Notes: generated by a model from the letters alone, not told the origin. Shown: positions 25,560 through 39,767, counted from the stretch's first letter. The stretch is DNA of 64,000 nucleotides from Cacajao melanocephalus (GCA_963573385.1 CAUYLG010009127.1:62001-126000); one strand, 5' to 3'. Translations and numbers: made by a program.

Positions 25560-25910
25560 ATTGCCCAGTGTCGTCCCTTCCCATTAGACCTAGGCCATAT
25601 AACTGGCTCTGACCAATAGACGTGAGCAGAAGTTACGTGGACCCTTCTGAGCCAAGGCAGGTAAAGATGATGGATCCTCACCCCCTCTTCCCTTATTGCA
25701 GCCACAAGACAAGCTGTATGATGTGGTTAGGGAGTCAGAATAAATGTAGCCTGCAGCCTTGAGTGGAGATTCAGGATAGGCACGGCCCTGGAAAGTACTC
25801 CCACCCGAGCAGGCTTTGTGTGACCCACAGGTAAAGCTTTGTGGGGTAAGTCACAAGATTTCAATGTTGTATTTATTACCGCAGCATAGCCTAGCATGCT
25901 GACCACTAAA
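25560..25910 (+). mobile_element. MaLR LTR (MLT1-type)
   Basis: It contains CTGGCTCTGACCAATAGACG, GAGCAGAAGTTACGTGGACC, and the 3' TTTATTACCGCAGCATAGCC, related to the LTR at 17950-18385. Confidence 0.6.
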
Positions 25911-26639
25911 CCACGGACCACTAAACCCTGACCACTATAACCATCTCTCCAGTGTTCCATTTTACAGACAGAGGACGGGCCTCAAGCTAATGGCCATCAG
26001 CAGGCAAACATAACCAGCTAAGATTTAATGCTCTTGTTTTGTTTTCATAGCATTTACTTCTACCATGGAAGGTGATAATGGTTTGTTATTTATTTATAGT
26101 ACTTATTCAAGGTGTTCATTTAAATAATTTCATTGAATTTTTTTTTTAAGTAAGTCAATTTATAGAAAAACAGTATCAGGTAAAGCCATGCAGATAAAAC
26201 TGAATGACTGAAATGTAGGAAATGTGATATTGACCTCACAGAAGGAGAAAGAAGGAATCGCAGCTGGCAGGTTTTTTTGTTTGTTTGATGGAACAGAATT
26301 GTACATCTGCAACAACATCATGGATTTTTTTAATGTGGTTGTACAATATCATACCATGTTATCTCACAATCTGGTGGACAAAACCTCACTGGGCCAGACT
26401 CTACACAGGCAGAGTGAGTAAACCCACCCAGAGGATGGATCAAAGCAGAGGTGCTTAGACAATGATGACTGTCCTTGGGACAAGCTACCCACAAAAGAAA
26501 AAATTAAACAGGTATATTATGGCTACAGTTATGGAAATAATAATCATTCAGGGGGGAAAAAGAGTAAGGGGTGATTGCAGCATAGAAAAGACTGTTTTAA
26601 CACGTGCTAGTAAAGCCCACAATTTAAAAATACAGCTTC

Positions 26640-26930
26640 CTAAGCCTAAGACCTGTGGGTTCAAATGTAACTCCATCACTTGACCTTGGGCCTATTCATT
26701 AACCTCCATGAACCTTAGTTCTCATTTGTGAAATGGAAATAATAAGAGAAGCTCCCTAATCAGGTTACTGTGAGTATTTAATGAGATACTACATTTAAGT
26801 GCTGAGATTAGAACTTTGAATATAACAAATGCTGGACAAGTATGGGCTAAGTTTTTTCTTTTTAAAAAAAAAACCTGACACATAGTAGGACCTTAGTAAA
26901 AGGTGTTTGAGTTTGAATGAGAGAAAGTAA
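26640..26930 (+). repeat. MIR fragment
   Basis: MIR order on the plus strand: GGGTTCAAATGTAACTCCAT, CTTGACCTTGGGCCTATTCA, TGAAATGGAAATAATAAGAG, and a degraded 3' CACATAGTAGGACCTTAGTA. Confidence 0.7.
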
Positions 26931-27489
26931 GTATCTGGATGTGAAAGAGCATTAAAATTAGCTAGAGAGAGTCATTTTGTCCACTTATTATAGGGAATTA
27001 AAAATATGCATATAAATCCTAGCAATCAGGCCAATACAAATGCCCATATTTTGCAGCTAAAAAGCTAGGACTAGGTCTAGAATTCAATTATTGGTTATAG
27101 TCTACCACCTTATCTAGACTCTGCCTCTTCAGGGGGTGAATGCTACCCAAAATGGAAGCTCTGAAGGGTTTTACATTGCATTTCAGTATATCAGAAGTGC
27201 ACCAACGGAACTGCGGCAGAAAAGGTTAAGAATTGTTCTTCAGAAGTTCTATAGACTGCAAGTGGCAACCCAATAATAGGCAATAGAATTAGTTTAGTGG
27301 GTCAGAACTTCCATTTAAAAAATAATAAAATAAAAATACCAGTGCAATGTCCACATAAAGAAAACCCATTGCTACACACACGCACACACTCATCAGTTTT
27401 CTATGCAAATATACTTCTTGGGCGTCATGTTTAAAAGTTCATGAGATGGGCCATAGCTCCTTTAAGGTTTCTCTTCATCAGTCATACAT

Positions 27490-27960
27490 TTATTTTATTA
27501 TTTCTTTAGCATCTATCCAGCCAGTCCTCCTCCCAAACTCAATTCCTAGAGGCCACATTTGTCTTGTTCAACATTCATAAACAATAACATGAGCACAGTG
27601 CCTAACACATGGCAGATACTCAACAAATGTTGACTTAATAAATAAGGTTTGAGCTATCCCACAAGCCCCATAAGCCCAGAGGCCACCCATTTCTCAGTTA
27701 GAGATTTATTTTTGCTGCAAAATAAATATGAGTGCATTTCTCCTTTCTTAACGGTCTCCTTTCACTGTCTTCAAGTAAAGGATTCAGGCAGGCTTCTGAC
27801 ATTGACTTTTTCCTCTATCAATTGTTGTGGTCAGAGCTTTCACATATGATCTTACCTTTCCCCAGGAGATCACTGCCCTTTTATTTTTTTAAAGAAATGG
27901 ACACTGAGGCCTAGAACAGTGACTTAACCTGCCCAAAGTCACAGAGATACCAACTATCTC
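27490..27960. repeat. L2 3' end (+) followed by a short MIR piece (-)
   Basis: L2 tail GAGCACAGTGCCTAACACAT then ACTCAACAAATGTTGACTTA at 27592-27640. A minus-strand MIR block, GACACTGAGGCCTAGAACAG then CTGCCCAAAGTCACAGAGAT, lies at 27900-27950. The sequence between them is unassigned. Confidence 0.5.
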
Positions 27961-28569
27961 AATGACCTGATACCCTGTGCCATGCATGGTCTGCGCCATG
28001 GGTCCTCAATACAGAAGAATCTTTCTGCATTCTTCTCCAAAAGAGACTGGGGTCTCAGTGGGCCTGTGGGTCATTTACACAATACAATGAGGAAAGGAGT
28101 GTGATAAAGCTCTCCCAAGCCCTGGATTCCTGCCCGCATCATGAGTGTCACCTATATGCATCCAACTTAGAAAAAGCTCCTTCCCAAGGGACCTCTCTTG
28201 CTTTCCAGAAGTTCGTGAAACAAGAGGGGCTGCCCTGGAAATCTTCTCATGAAAAATAAGCCCTAAGTCACACAACCACACAGTTTTTTTTCCTCACACT
28301 TAAATACAAATTCTTTTCGTATTAAAAAGATCGATCATAAGTTATACTTTAAAATATCTATAAATGTCTCTAAAATACTTCCCCATGTGTTACCGTCCCA
28401 TAAACACTATTAAAAATTAAGAAGGGAAGATAGGATGATTGCATTCTGTGGTTTCATTTTGCCTTTGCCTCTTCCTCTCTGGGGCCTTGACTGATTCGCT
28501 TCCCACTCAGTGCATCCATGTCCCAGCCCACTGCTCCCTGGGCCACAGGGTGGACAAATGAACAGCTTC

Positions 28570-28990
28570 TGAGAAAAATCCATTTATTCCTTTAGAAATA
28601 TTTGAGGCACATACTATTTGCTAGACTGTGCAAGACAGGCTCACATGCTTTGAATCAAAGATTTTAAAGAGAAGCCGAAGTCCCTCACGGATTTTTTTTT
28701 TTAAGTGAGCATCATTTTAAAGTCCTACCAAATAAGAAGATCTGTCCATAGAAACGCAGCTTTTAAAGAAACAGGCACATACCCAGCAAGCAAAATCCGC
28801 TGGTGTGGCATGTCGTATAAACTCAGCCACAGCACAATGTCCCCCTTCTGAGATGAGAATGTTCTGGGATATTAACCACGACATGTTGGGTGCCAGGCTA
28901 CATGGGAGACAGAGATGAAGCAAAAAGTCCCTGCCCTCTAGGAAGGAGCTCAGTGTCCAAAGAGAGACCCAAGGGCATAGATAACCAAAC
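28570..28990 (+). repeat. Diverged L2-like fragments
   Basis: CCTTTAGAAATATTTGAGGC near 28590 and GGTGCCAGGCTACATGGGAG then AAAAGTCCCTGCCCTCTAGG near 28890-28945 follow L2 3' order, with unassigned sequence between. Confidence 0.4.
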
Positions 28991-29646
28991 ACAAGTCAAT
29001 CTTGGATCAACATTCTGGAGAGCCTGCGGGAATGGTGTAGACCAGAATCACATTGGCATAAACACGTTTCTAATCCTGACCCCTTCAAGGAGCTTAGCAA
29101 AAGCTTCATAGAAAAGGTGGCATTTGAGCAGGGCCTGCAAAGGTGCTTGAAATAGTAACAGCTCTGTGAGAATTTAGCAGGGAACAGTATGGGTAACCAC
29201 AAGGAGGCAGGAAAGAGGATGGGTGAGAAAACAGGGTTTCTCCCTGGGGGCGGGGAGAGATAAAGGCAGAGGGATGGAAACGGAGTCCAGCAAAGACAGC
29301 TGGAGGGAGCTTTGTGTATGACACCTGACTGCACAGGAAGGTCTTAAGGAGCAGGCAGCACAGCACAGATCATGGGAGAGTAAGTACGCCAAGTGCTGGG
29401 GCGGGGCAAGTATGTCCCTAGTCCATGGACACATCATTCTCTCAGCATTGTTCCAACAAAACATCCCTCTTAATGGGGGTCACACTGCCCCATATACCCT
29501 GGTGACCTTGCTCACTGCCCCAGCACTGGTAAAGCAAGTAGATATACGGCTTAGGGGAGGAGGCAGAACAACTGCCCAGGAGAACGGCCAATAATTCCAA
29601 GGCCAGAGAGCAGAAAAACACAGTTATTTGAAGTATCTCCATTTGG

Positions 29647-30464
<818 letters not shown>

Positions 30465-31127
30465 TCATATAAGACATGCCTCTCCCAGGGTAATTTGACC
30501 ATGGCACTACCATTTAAAGGAGTTAAGTTATAGTAATTCTCATAATAGAAGTAATAATGGTATTGCCATTTATTGAGGATTTACCATGTCCCAAGTTATT
30601 TGGTAAGGCCTCATAATGGCTCCCAGAGATACCAGTGTGTTCCCAAGCATAGACCATATAGGCACACTGTTGAAGAAGCAAGACAGGAATGAGGTGCCCA
30701 GGCCTGCAGAGCCCCTGCCCTTCTCAGGAGAGGAAAGGGGACTGAGGAGAGCCACTGGGTTTTATTCATTTCCATACTCCTGCCCCTGGAATGAAGACTC
30801 TATTGTGCCTTTCATTTTCATTATATTTTTCCTTCAAAATCCCCTAAGTATTGCCCAAACTTTAGACCTTTAACATCTAAAGTAGAAACTGAAAGGGAAA
30901 AACTAGAAAATTACAAATTCAGTTCCCAGCAGGCAAACTGCATCCTAAAACTGGAGTTCCAGGGGCTTTTCATCTTTTTTATTTTGTTCTGTCTCCCTAG
31001 ATACCACCAGAAGATTTTTGGGATTTTTTTCTTCTATGGAGAGAAGCAAATCCCCAAAACCGAACTTCCCCAGAGCAGGTCAAATCTGTTACGAGTTCTT
31101 CTCTGTGTTTGTATGTGTTTCCATATG

Positions 31128-31216
31128 AGACAGAAACAGAGACAGAGACAGAGAGATAAAGAAAAAAACAGAGGGGGAGGGGAGGTAGAAAGGGAGAGAG
31201 AGAGAGAACGAGAGAA
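31128..31216 (+). repeat. (GA)n / (ACAGAG)n purine microsatellite
   Basis: ACAGAAACAGAGACAGAGAC runs into GAGAGAGAGAGA, with an A-rich and G-rich middle. Confidence 0.88.
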
Positions 31217-32081
31217 GTACCTTCAGAACAGCCCTCTCTGTTACTAAAACACTACACAGTGCAGCACTCATTCAAGAACCAGGCACTGTCCATCTTCCTC
31301 CAATCAAACTTCTTTAAATCCCAGGGAACCCGGAGGAACACTGCTGTGGGTCCCCAAAACACATCACGTCGGGGATTGAGCTTGTTGTCCTCACCCTACA
31401 AGCTGCTCCTCCTCCTGTGTTCTTTGTCTGGTTCATGAGACCAGCCAGCCACTGAAGGCCCTGCCCTTGGCTCCAAGCATCAGAGGGTCCCCCCGTCACC
31501 CTCCTCCAGCCACATCCTCTCAAAGAGAGAAGGAATCTGTGGGCCAAGGGGACAAGCCAACCTGGAACCCACACTCCTCCCCATCTACGCCTCAATCTGA
31601 GTACTCTCAGGGATCCTGAAAGTCCCTAATCAAATGTTTGCCCCGAGCTTGCTTCCAGGACTGTGTGAGCCCCTTTCCCAGGGGGTCCTCCTGAGGGCAG
31701 ACAATACCGCCTATGTGTGCAGCCTGAGGCCCAAGGCAGCAAAGAGGTGGCTGGTGGAGGTAGCATAGATACATGCAGGCTGAGTGTTCCACACGTGTGC
31801 GTGTGTGTGCACCTGTGTGCACACGGGACCCCTTGCTATGATGATTAGAGCCAGGACGATGGGCAGAGAAAGGGGCTGGGCCACAGGCTGGGGACATCTC
31901 TATTCTGCTCCTTCCCTGAGCCCACAAATGTGAAGGACAAGTATGGATTCTACCTCCAGAACATCTCCCCGGTGCCCATTCTGTCAGTTCTCACTGTCCT
32001 GGTATGAAACCTTCACCACTGAACTGTGTGGGTCCCCTCAGGATCCCTCACTTCTTCCTGGTTGGTGCTTGAGTTGTCTTC

Positions 32082-32403
32082 ATCTTCCTCTGTTTTGTTT
32101 TTTTTTTTTTTTTTTTTTTTTTGAGACAGAGTCTTGCTCTGTCACCCAGGGTGGACTGTAGCGGCGCAATCTTGACTCACTGCAACCTCCACCTCCCAGG
32201 TTCAAGCAATCTTCCCACCTCAGTCTTCTGAGTAGCTGGGTTTACAGGTGCCCACCACCACACTCGGCTAATTTTTGTGTTTTTAGTAGAGATGGGGTTT
32301 CACCATGTTGGTCAGGCTGGTCTCAAACTCCTGACCTCAAGTGATCTGCCTGCCTCGGCCTCCCAAAGTGCTGGGATTACAGACATGAGGCACTGCACCC
32401 AGC
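32082..32403 (-). mobile_element. Alu (AluS-type), minus strand
   Basis: A poly-T tract (complement of the A tail, about 32095-32122) followed by the complete Alu. Perfect 12 bp target-site duplications TGAGTTGTCTTC lie at 32070-32081 and 32404-32415. Confidence 0.95.
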
Positions 32404-32814
32404 TGAGTTGTCTTCTTAAGGCACAAAACTGGTCAAATCCTACCTTTATACTCTACCCAATCCATGGTTAAAGCTTCTTATCTGGCATGGAAACACACTC
32501 ACCTGTGGGTCCACTGTTCATGCCCTGCTGGCCAATTCCATCTCCTTTTTCTCTGCACCTAGATGAGGGCTCAGACCATACTGACTCTGCGACCCTGCAA
32601 ACTCACACCCCCTGCAATATGTTAGTGTTCAAGCTGCCTTCCAGCGGGGAACACGTTCTTCACTTGCCAAGCCCATTCCAGTGCCAAGTTCTGATTCCAC
32701 AGTCGCCTCCTTTTTGAGGTCTCCTGCACCCCAATGCCTCCCAAAATTTAACCAGGTGGCTCCTCTCCCTGGATCTGCAGTCTGCACTGGGAGGTATTTC
32801 TGACCATTCTGAAG

Positions 32815-32935
32815 TCTGATTTTGTCTACCTGTCCCTCCACATGGTGAGCCCTTCAAGGGAGGGACCACAGCTTGGTCTCTGCGTCCCAGCACTGTGTGG
32901 AGCATATGGAAGGGTAGCAAGAATGAAGGAGCCAT
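32815..32935 (+). repeat. L2 3' fragment
   Basis: TTGTCTACCTGTCCCTCCAC, GTGAGCCCTTCAAGGGAGGG, and CTGCGTCCCAGCACTGTGTG follow the L2 3' end. Diverged L2-like sequence may extend left to about 32410. Confidence 0.5.
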
Positions 32936-33064
32936 CTGGAGCTAAGAGCCTGTGGGCACCTCAAGGAGCATGTGTGGGCCTTCGTGGAGACCAGTGGCAT
33001 AAATACCTTCCATCATCACTATTTCTGAAGCCTCTGGAAAAGCCCACCTTGGCTCTCAGACAAG

Positions 33065-33275
33065 CAGGATAGTAAAAGCAAACACTAATCCAGCGCTCCC
33101 CATGTGCCAGGCTTTACCTACACTAGCACTGCAATCCTCACCAAAATCTCACAGCCACCCCCATTTTACAAAGTAGGAAACACAGGCACAGAGAGGTTAC
33201 ATAACTTGCCCAAGGTCACACAGAGTGTGGAAGAGTCAGGCTCTGACCCAGGCAATTTGGAGCCAAAGTCTGTCA
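33065..33275 (-). repeat. MIR, minus strand
   Basis: CCCATTTTACAAAGTAGGAA, CACAGAGAGGTTACATAACT, and TTGCCCAAGGTCACACAGAG are the reverse of the MIR core, and the 5' head follows at GCTCTGACCCAGGCAATTTG. Confidence 0.8.
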
Positions 33276-33539
33276 TGGGACACCACTGATAACAGCAAAG
33301 AAGGAATGGAGGGAGGGAGGGAGAGAGGGAGGAGAAAGGGGTCTGTTTTGGTTCCTCCTTTACCAGAGATTAGTGGGAAATTCTCCAAGCGAGGGCTCCT
33401 CTGATTCCTTTCGTCTGCTAATTCCATGTATGCCAAATACTGGCTTTTAGAGTCAGAAGAGCCAAAGCTTCCTCTGTGCCAAGCTGATGGCCTTAGACAT
33501 TCGAGGTCCTTACTTCACATGTCAGCCTCACACTCGGAT

Positions 33540-33670
33540 GTGACCGGTCTCCTCATTTTACACATGGGGACACTAAGGCCCGGAAGAGCAAAGCCACATG
33601 CCCAAGTGACAGCCAGCAGGCAGTGCAGGGGGAGTTCCCAGCTGTCCGCTCACCCCCAGCTCTTACCCTG
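33540..33670 (-). repeat. MIR fragment, minus strand
   Basis: CTCATTTTACACATGGGGAC then ACTAAGGCCCGGAAGAGCAA then CACATGCCCAAGTGACAGCC. Confidence 0.6.
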
Positions 33671-35944
33671 ACATTTATTTTTTATCTTTTCTGGTCGGCA
33701 TGCACTGTTCCTCTGAAAAAGGTATGGGTTCTGATGCAGAAAAGGCTGATTGGAAAGCTAAGGATATTATCAGCCTCATTCACTGAAAGGGGAAAATCTC
33801 CCCCTTTGCTGAACCTTCCATGCCGGTAAGAAAAGGACTTCAGTCGCAGCCTCAGGCAGACATCTGTCCACAGCTCCAGGAGGGCCGGGCGTGCAGCCTG
33901 GCAGTGTCCACAGCTGTGACAGAGCCCAGTGCAGCCTCCGCGTCTGCCTCTTGCTGCCACCCTGTGACAAAGTGTGGCAATTGCAGGCGGGAAACAGGGC
34001 CCATGAGCCGGTGGGGACGGAGGGGCGCTGACACTGACAACCCACAGACTCCCTCAGGGTCTCCCCTGAGATATTCTGTGCGCATGCGGCTCAGAAAGAC
34101 CACATTCTATGGCAGCTTCCATGGGCCCTGCTGGATGCGTGGGGAACTTTGAGGAGCTCACTCAACAAAGAGACACTCCACTAGGCCACCCTTCCCTTCC
34201 CCACATTCCTGTGTCAGCCCATGCAATGGAAACATGCACCAACCCCTACAGAGGAAGAGGGAGGGACTGGACACACACACTGCTCCCCTGCCACTGAACT
34301 GCATGGGCAGGGGCTGCGCAGACCTAGCTGCTCAGCTGCAGCTGAGCCGCCTGCTCTCCTGGCAGCGGGAAAGAGAGCAGCATTGTTCCCAGAAAGCCTG
34401 CCTTCGTCCCCACTATCCCTGGATGTACCAAGCCAGTCTCAGCGTCAGGCCCTGTGCTCGGGAACTAGAGGCCAAGTTCACCTCTAGTGTAGTGGAGGTC
34501 ACAGACTAGAAGTAAGTTAGCCAACAAATTCGTAACACAGTTACACCCATTACACCCAAGGACCAGCGCCTTCAAGAAAGTCCCAGAGGTAGCAGTACTG
34601 GATACAACACTTAGGGCTAGGGTTTAATACCAGCTCAAGGGCAGAAGTCAAGGCTGCAGGAATGAGGATAGGAGGGAAGAAGACTGTCACATCCTGAACA
34701 GAGAACCAGAAAAAAAAAGCCCTATTTAAATAACAACAACAATAACAACCATAATAGATATTCTAGAACCGAAAAATATAATAGAGATTTTAAAAATATA
34801 TTAACAAGTAAAAATAGTGAGATTAGGCCCAGCTGAAACGAAACTAGGTGATGAAAAGACAAATTGAGGAAACCCCTCAAAATGCAGTGCAGAAAGATAA
34901 AGAGAAAATACAAAAGTGATATTAAGAGACATGGAGGAAAAATGAAAGTTCCAACATCCATCCAGGAGAGAAGAGAGGGAACAATGAAGCAATACTGAAA
35001 AAGATAAAAGTAGAGACTCTTCCATAATTGAAAGCAGACAGGATCTACCTATTGAAAAGTTGCCTGTTGGTCTATTTCGCTTGTCGACCTCATGCAGTCT
35101 CTGGATGCTGTGCCCTGCACTGGGTGGTGAGGATGCCCAGTGCCAGAGATGGGCATAGGGCAGACCCTACCCAGAGAAACCTAGATCCCGGAATCGCCAG
35201 GATGCTGGGATATGCCGTGCAGGGCTAGGCTCTCCTGCTTACAGCAAGCCTGGCATTCAGAAAAACCAGGAATCCTTCCTCTTTCTTAGACATTTTAGTG
35301 ATATTAAACGGCTGAGAGGGACACTTTCCTAAATGAAAAAGATTGCAATTCTTTACAGTGTCTAGAGCTCTCCATTTTTCTAGCTAGCAGTAAACAGCTT
35401 GTAGTTTGGCAACCAGGCTCCAGAAATCCACACACACGCATCCAGGGTGCTTTCATTATCAAAACACCCTGGTCCCCTAACACTGTGCACAGCACAACTT
35501 CGCATCCACAAATATCTCCATTTACTCTGCAGTTTAGACACCGTTACATAATTGGCAACTTACTGCATTTTAATTAGCCGTTGTTAATTCCCATTATTAC
35601 TGTTACCCTTAATTTATTAGACTGCTAAAACAACTGCATTTGGGAGCTTAAGGAGACAGCTTGCTCTGTCCCAGCCAATGCTTAGATCTTGGTCTGTCTT
35701 TTTAATGCCAGTCTTCTAGGGTAGGAGCCAATCTAAAATCTTAAACTCTTTTAGGGATTCCATAAGCAGATATTAAAGTGAAGCCTGACACCCTAACACC
35801 TCTCTCTAAACCACAGCGAGTAGTTTAATACACAACTAATCTCTAGAATATTTTAAAATTCTAATTTGTAAAAACAGTAGTAGTTTTTTTAAATGAATTG
35901 AATTCCTATAGTCCTGAAGGTTAAAATAAAGACTAAAAATAATA

Positions 35945-36190
35945 AAAATAACATTTGCCATTATTGAACCTTTACTGTGTGTTCAATTCTCTGCTAAGCA
36001 CTTGACATACGTTATTTCATTTAATCCTCATAATAACTCCATAAATGCATATTATTTTTTCCCTTAGCAAACTAAGACTCAAATAAGTTGAGTACTTTGC
36101 TCAAATCCACACAGCTAGTAAGCAGCAAAGCCAGCATTTGAATCAAGGTATGCCCAGCCCCAGAGTCTGGCTTTGCACTCTATGTTGATT
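35945..36190 (-). repeat. MIR, minus strand, nearly full length
   Basis: TCTGCTAAGCACTTGACATA, TTTCATTTAATCCTCATAAT, ATCCACACAGCTAGTAAGCA and CCCAGAGTCTGGCTTTGCAC follow reverse MIR from 3' end to head. Confidence 0.8.
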
Positions 36191-37584
36191 ATCTTGTACA
36201 TATAAGGAAGAGTAAAGGCCTTTTGGTCCAACCAAATCTGTCTGGTCTCCCAGGCAAGCCTGTGCCAGAGACAAAGCTGGATACTATGGGAGAAACAAAG
36301 AGGAGAATTTCACATAGACATACGCAATGCACACACGAAGGGCAGCGAGAATGTAGAGTGCCGATGAAGTTCACATTATGAGGCTGCTCTGAGGGGCATA
36401 ATCAGGAATTGAATTGACAGAGACAGAAAAGATGTTCATCAGAGCACTGTTAACACAGAGAGAAACTGGGCAACAACCTTCATGCTCCACACTGTGGAAA
36501 ACAGGACACAACCACACAACGTCCCCAGGGGGAAATGTTTTGTAGCCAGAATACAAATCATTTTGGAAAATACTCAGTGATAAGGGATATGTTCATAAGA
36601 TAAAGTTGGGGGAAAATGCAAAGTAACTTTATGTTGACAATCTGATTTCAGTTTTCAGTAGCCTGAAAGAAATGCTGCAAAATTTTAATGTGAATATTCT
36701 TGCATCATAAGATTTGGAAATTTTTTTCTTTTTGTATCATCTGGTACATTCCAATTTTTCAAAGAAGAGGATGAATTTTATCTATCATATGAAAAAGAAT
36801 TATTTTATGTGGTCCCTACAGTACTGCCAGAACCTGCTCTAAAATACCTTGCCATTATAATATAGCTGATACAATATGATCCCACTTATGTAAAGTACAT
36901 ATACATATATGCAAATATACATACACATAAGCAAAGGAAGAAAGACTGAAAGAAATACATAAAAATATTAATAATGACAAGGTCAGGATAATGGGATAGC
37001 AGTTTGTTGTTACTTGCTTTTTTACTTATCTATATTTCCAAAATTTTCCATAGTGAATAGGCAATGCTTTATAATTTTAAAAGCTCCACATTGATCATAG
37101 TTATTATTTATTCCCGGCGGTCACCCAGCATTTATACATGAACACAAGGAAATTCTTGTCTCTAGCACTTCTGAAGCCCGTGCCATCCCACAAAGAATCC
37201 ACACTAGCAATAACGAACTCAGCATTTCTGTTGAAAGAAAGCCACATATATGACAATTGGCCTAGGAGCTTCTTCAATCCTGGGAAGAAAAGCAACTAGG
37301 ACAAAAGACTTTGGCCAGAACCAAGCAGTTGCTGTGGGTATAACCAGTGTGTGCCTCAGCCTTGCTACCTATTTCCTGTGATGGGAACCAATTTTGGAGC
37401 AAAGAAACCTAGTCACAGCCTGCTCTCACTGTACTTGGAGGACCAGCGTTAGCTAGTGACTCCTTATCACTCGGGGTTGTTGTACTTGTGCACACTCAGG
37501 GAGAGGGATGTCTTATACCTGTCACTAACTAGCACAATCATTTTCACAGATACAACTCCACGAAGGCAGGCCATGAAAGAAAGG

Positions 37585-37860
37585 AAGTATAGTACAGTGG
37601 TTGGAGTCAAAATGCCCAGTGTGGAATCCTGGCTCTATGGCTTTCTAGCCAAGTAACTTTGGGAAAGTTAATTAACATACTCTATGCCTCAGCTTCTTCA
37701 TCAGTTAAATATGGATGGTAATAGAGTAGCTTGCTCACAGGGTTGTGAGGATTTAGTGAGGTAATATGTCTTAGGTATTCTGAACGCTGTTTGGGCTTAT
37801 GTTAAATATTCAACAAGTAGTAGTGTATCATCATCATCACCACCACCACCGCCATCATCA
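37585..37860 (+). repeat. MIR followed by (CAT/CAC)n triplet tract
   Basis: MIR head to core: ACAGTGGTTGGAGTCAAAAT, CTGGCTCTATGGCTTTCTAG, TTCTTCATCAGTTAAATATG, and GGTTGTGAGGATTTAGTGAG. It ends in a triplet tract, CATCATCATCACCACCACCA, at about 37829-37860. Confidence 0.82.
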
Positions 37861-38339
37861 GGCTTTACCCTAAGTAGCCACAAGGAAAACAAAGATGAGA
37901 AAAGGGCCTCCCAATGTTTGTGGAGCTGAGGAAAGGGTCCAAGGATAGTACAACAGTAATTACAAATCAAGGTCAACTATAATGAACAAAGTGAGGTACA
38001 AAGCGGAGGAGGTTGGAAAAGGCTTCCTGAAGGCAGTAGCAACTGAGAGCCCAGCACTAAGCCCCTGGCATAACAGGAACTGAAAAGCTCTTTTCTGAAC
38101 TAAAGAATCAGGCCAGGAAGACTGAGAATTCCACAAGCTGCTATAGGGACAAGGGAGGGGGTTTGGGGCAGTAGAAGCAAGAGAATGAAAGGCCAAGAAG
38201 AACATACGGGATAAGTCCCTGAACTCACACGAGGAGGAGCAGTGAGGGTGAGGCTGGGCCAGGACAGGAAAGAAAACATCACAAAGGGTCCAGATACCCA
38301 TCTTCCACCTTTCTGTCATATTAATTCCTCACCCTTCTG

Positions 38340-38640
38340 GTCTCCGTAGAGCATCATGCCATGCCCTTGGCAAGCCTCCTCTGACCCCAGGCCAGAGCAG
38401 GTCCTCAGGTCATGAGCTATCAGCATTCCTTCTTTCATGGCATTGCAAGGAGACTTGCAAGCATTAGTTTAATTCTTTGAGATATGCCTGATTCTCACAT
38501 TAGACTGTAGTCTCCATGAGGGTGCAATCTTACTTTGCTTGTCCTTATAATCTGAGAGTGGGCATGATACCTGGACAGAGTACCAAGATGCAAAAATGTC
38601 TGCTGAATAAACGAATGAAAGAATGGATGGATAAAATCAT
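38340..38640 (+). repeat. L2 3' fragment
   Basis: ACATTAGACTGTAGTCTCCA, TGAGGGTGCAATCTTACTTT and the end GTCTGCTGAATAAACGAATG match the L2 3' end in order. Confidence 0.6.
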
Positions 38641-39309
38641 CAAATTCAGGTTGTTTTCCCATGCTTCTGCCAGGGACCAAGGCAGTAACATTCTCTCTGG
38701 AGATGCTCTCAGGTTCCTCCCTACACATGAAACGGAGAAAAGGAAAAAGAATGTGTTATTGATGTATTTTGACAACCTGGACTAAAAGCTGCTACACAAG
38801 AAGCAAAGTATTAATAGCCATCATCTCTCAAATTCATACTGCACTATTCAAGGGCTGAGTTCAAGGACTTTTTTAAAAAGAACAGGAAGAGCTCTTCTTC
38901 ATACTTCAGCCCCTCTGCTTCTCCTTCTCTTCCTCTCTTAACCCAGCAGTCTTGCCCACAAAACAGGACCTGAGAAAGCAGACGAACAGTAAAGTTTCAT
39001 AGCCCACTGCCTTGGGAAAATGAGGGGTTTGGACAGGTTGGTTGGGAGGTTTAGGTCACTGTTGCAATAAACAAGGCAAAGATGATACATACACAGGGAG
39101 CTCAATGGAACAATTTCCCTTACCAAGTCCCAGAAAAAGCACTTTGAATGGAGCCTTGACCGTTTCGACTTCCTAGAGGGACACTATGGTTAATTCAGAA
39201 CATAAGAGCTTTTAGGGAGCTTTTCTCCCCAAAGAGAGAAGTGTTACAAGTGTGCCATTTCACCCAAGAATGAGAATTGATCACATAGTTTCTAAAAAAC
39301 CATGAGTCT

Positions 39310-39357
39310 ACATCTAATATGACATATCTTCACATCTAATATGACACATTTCTCAGG

Positions 39358-39393
<36 letters not shown>
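39310..39393 (+). repeat. 22 bp tandem duplication and (AC)16 microsatellite
   Basis: ACATCTAATATGACAYAT occurs at 39310 and 39332 (period 22). A pure AC run follows at about 39361-39393. Confidence 0.9.
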
Positions 39394-39396
<3 letters not shown>

Positions 39397-39767
39397 TTTA
39401 CCTGCAGATCACAGAAGGTGTTCCTCCTGGAAATTTAGGTAACACCACAGAGAGGCGCTAACAAGCCCCCACTAGCGGATGGTCATGGCTGAGAAACAGG
39501 CAGACCTCTGTTCTGTCCCATTTGATCTCGCTGACCTTTATGAGCCTCAGTTTTCTCAGCTGGTAAAGTGTCCATTCATTCTCCACATTCCCTCATTCAT
39601 TTATTCCACAAATATTTTCTGACAGAGACTATTACAAGAGCCAAAAACCTGAAGGCAGTAGCAACTGAGAGCCTAGGACCAACCAGACAATGGTCTTGCC
39701 CCAGGGAGCCGACATTCTCTGGATAAGGCAGTACCACTGACCCTCAGAGGGTGGGTGTACAACTCAG

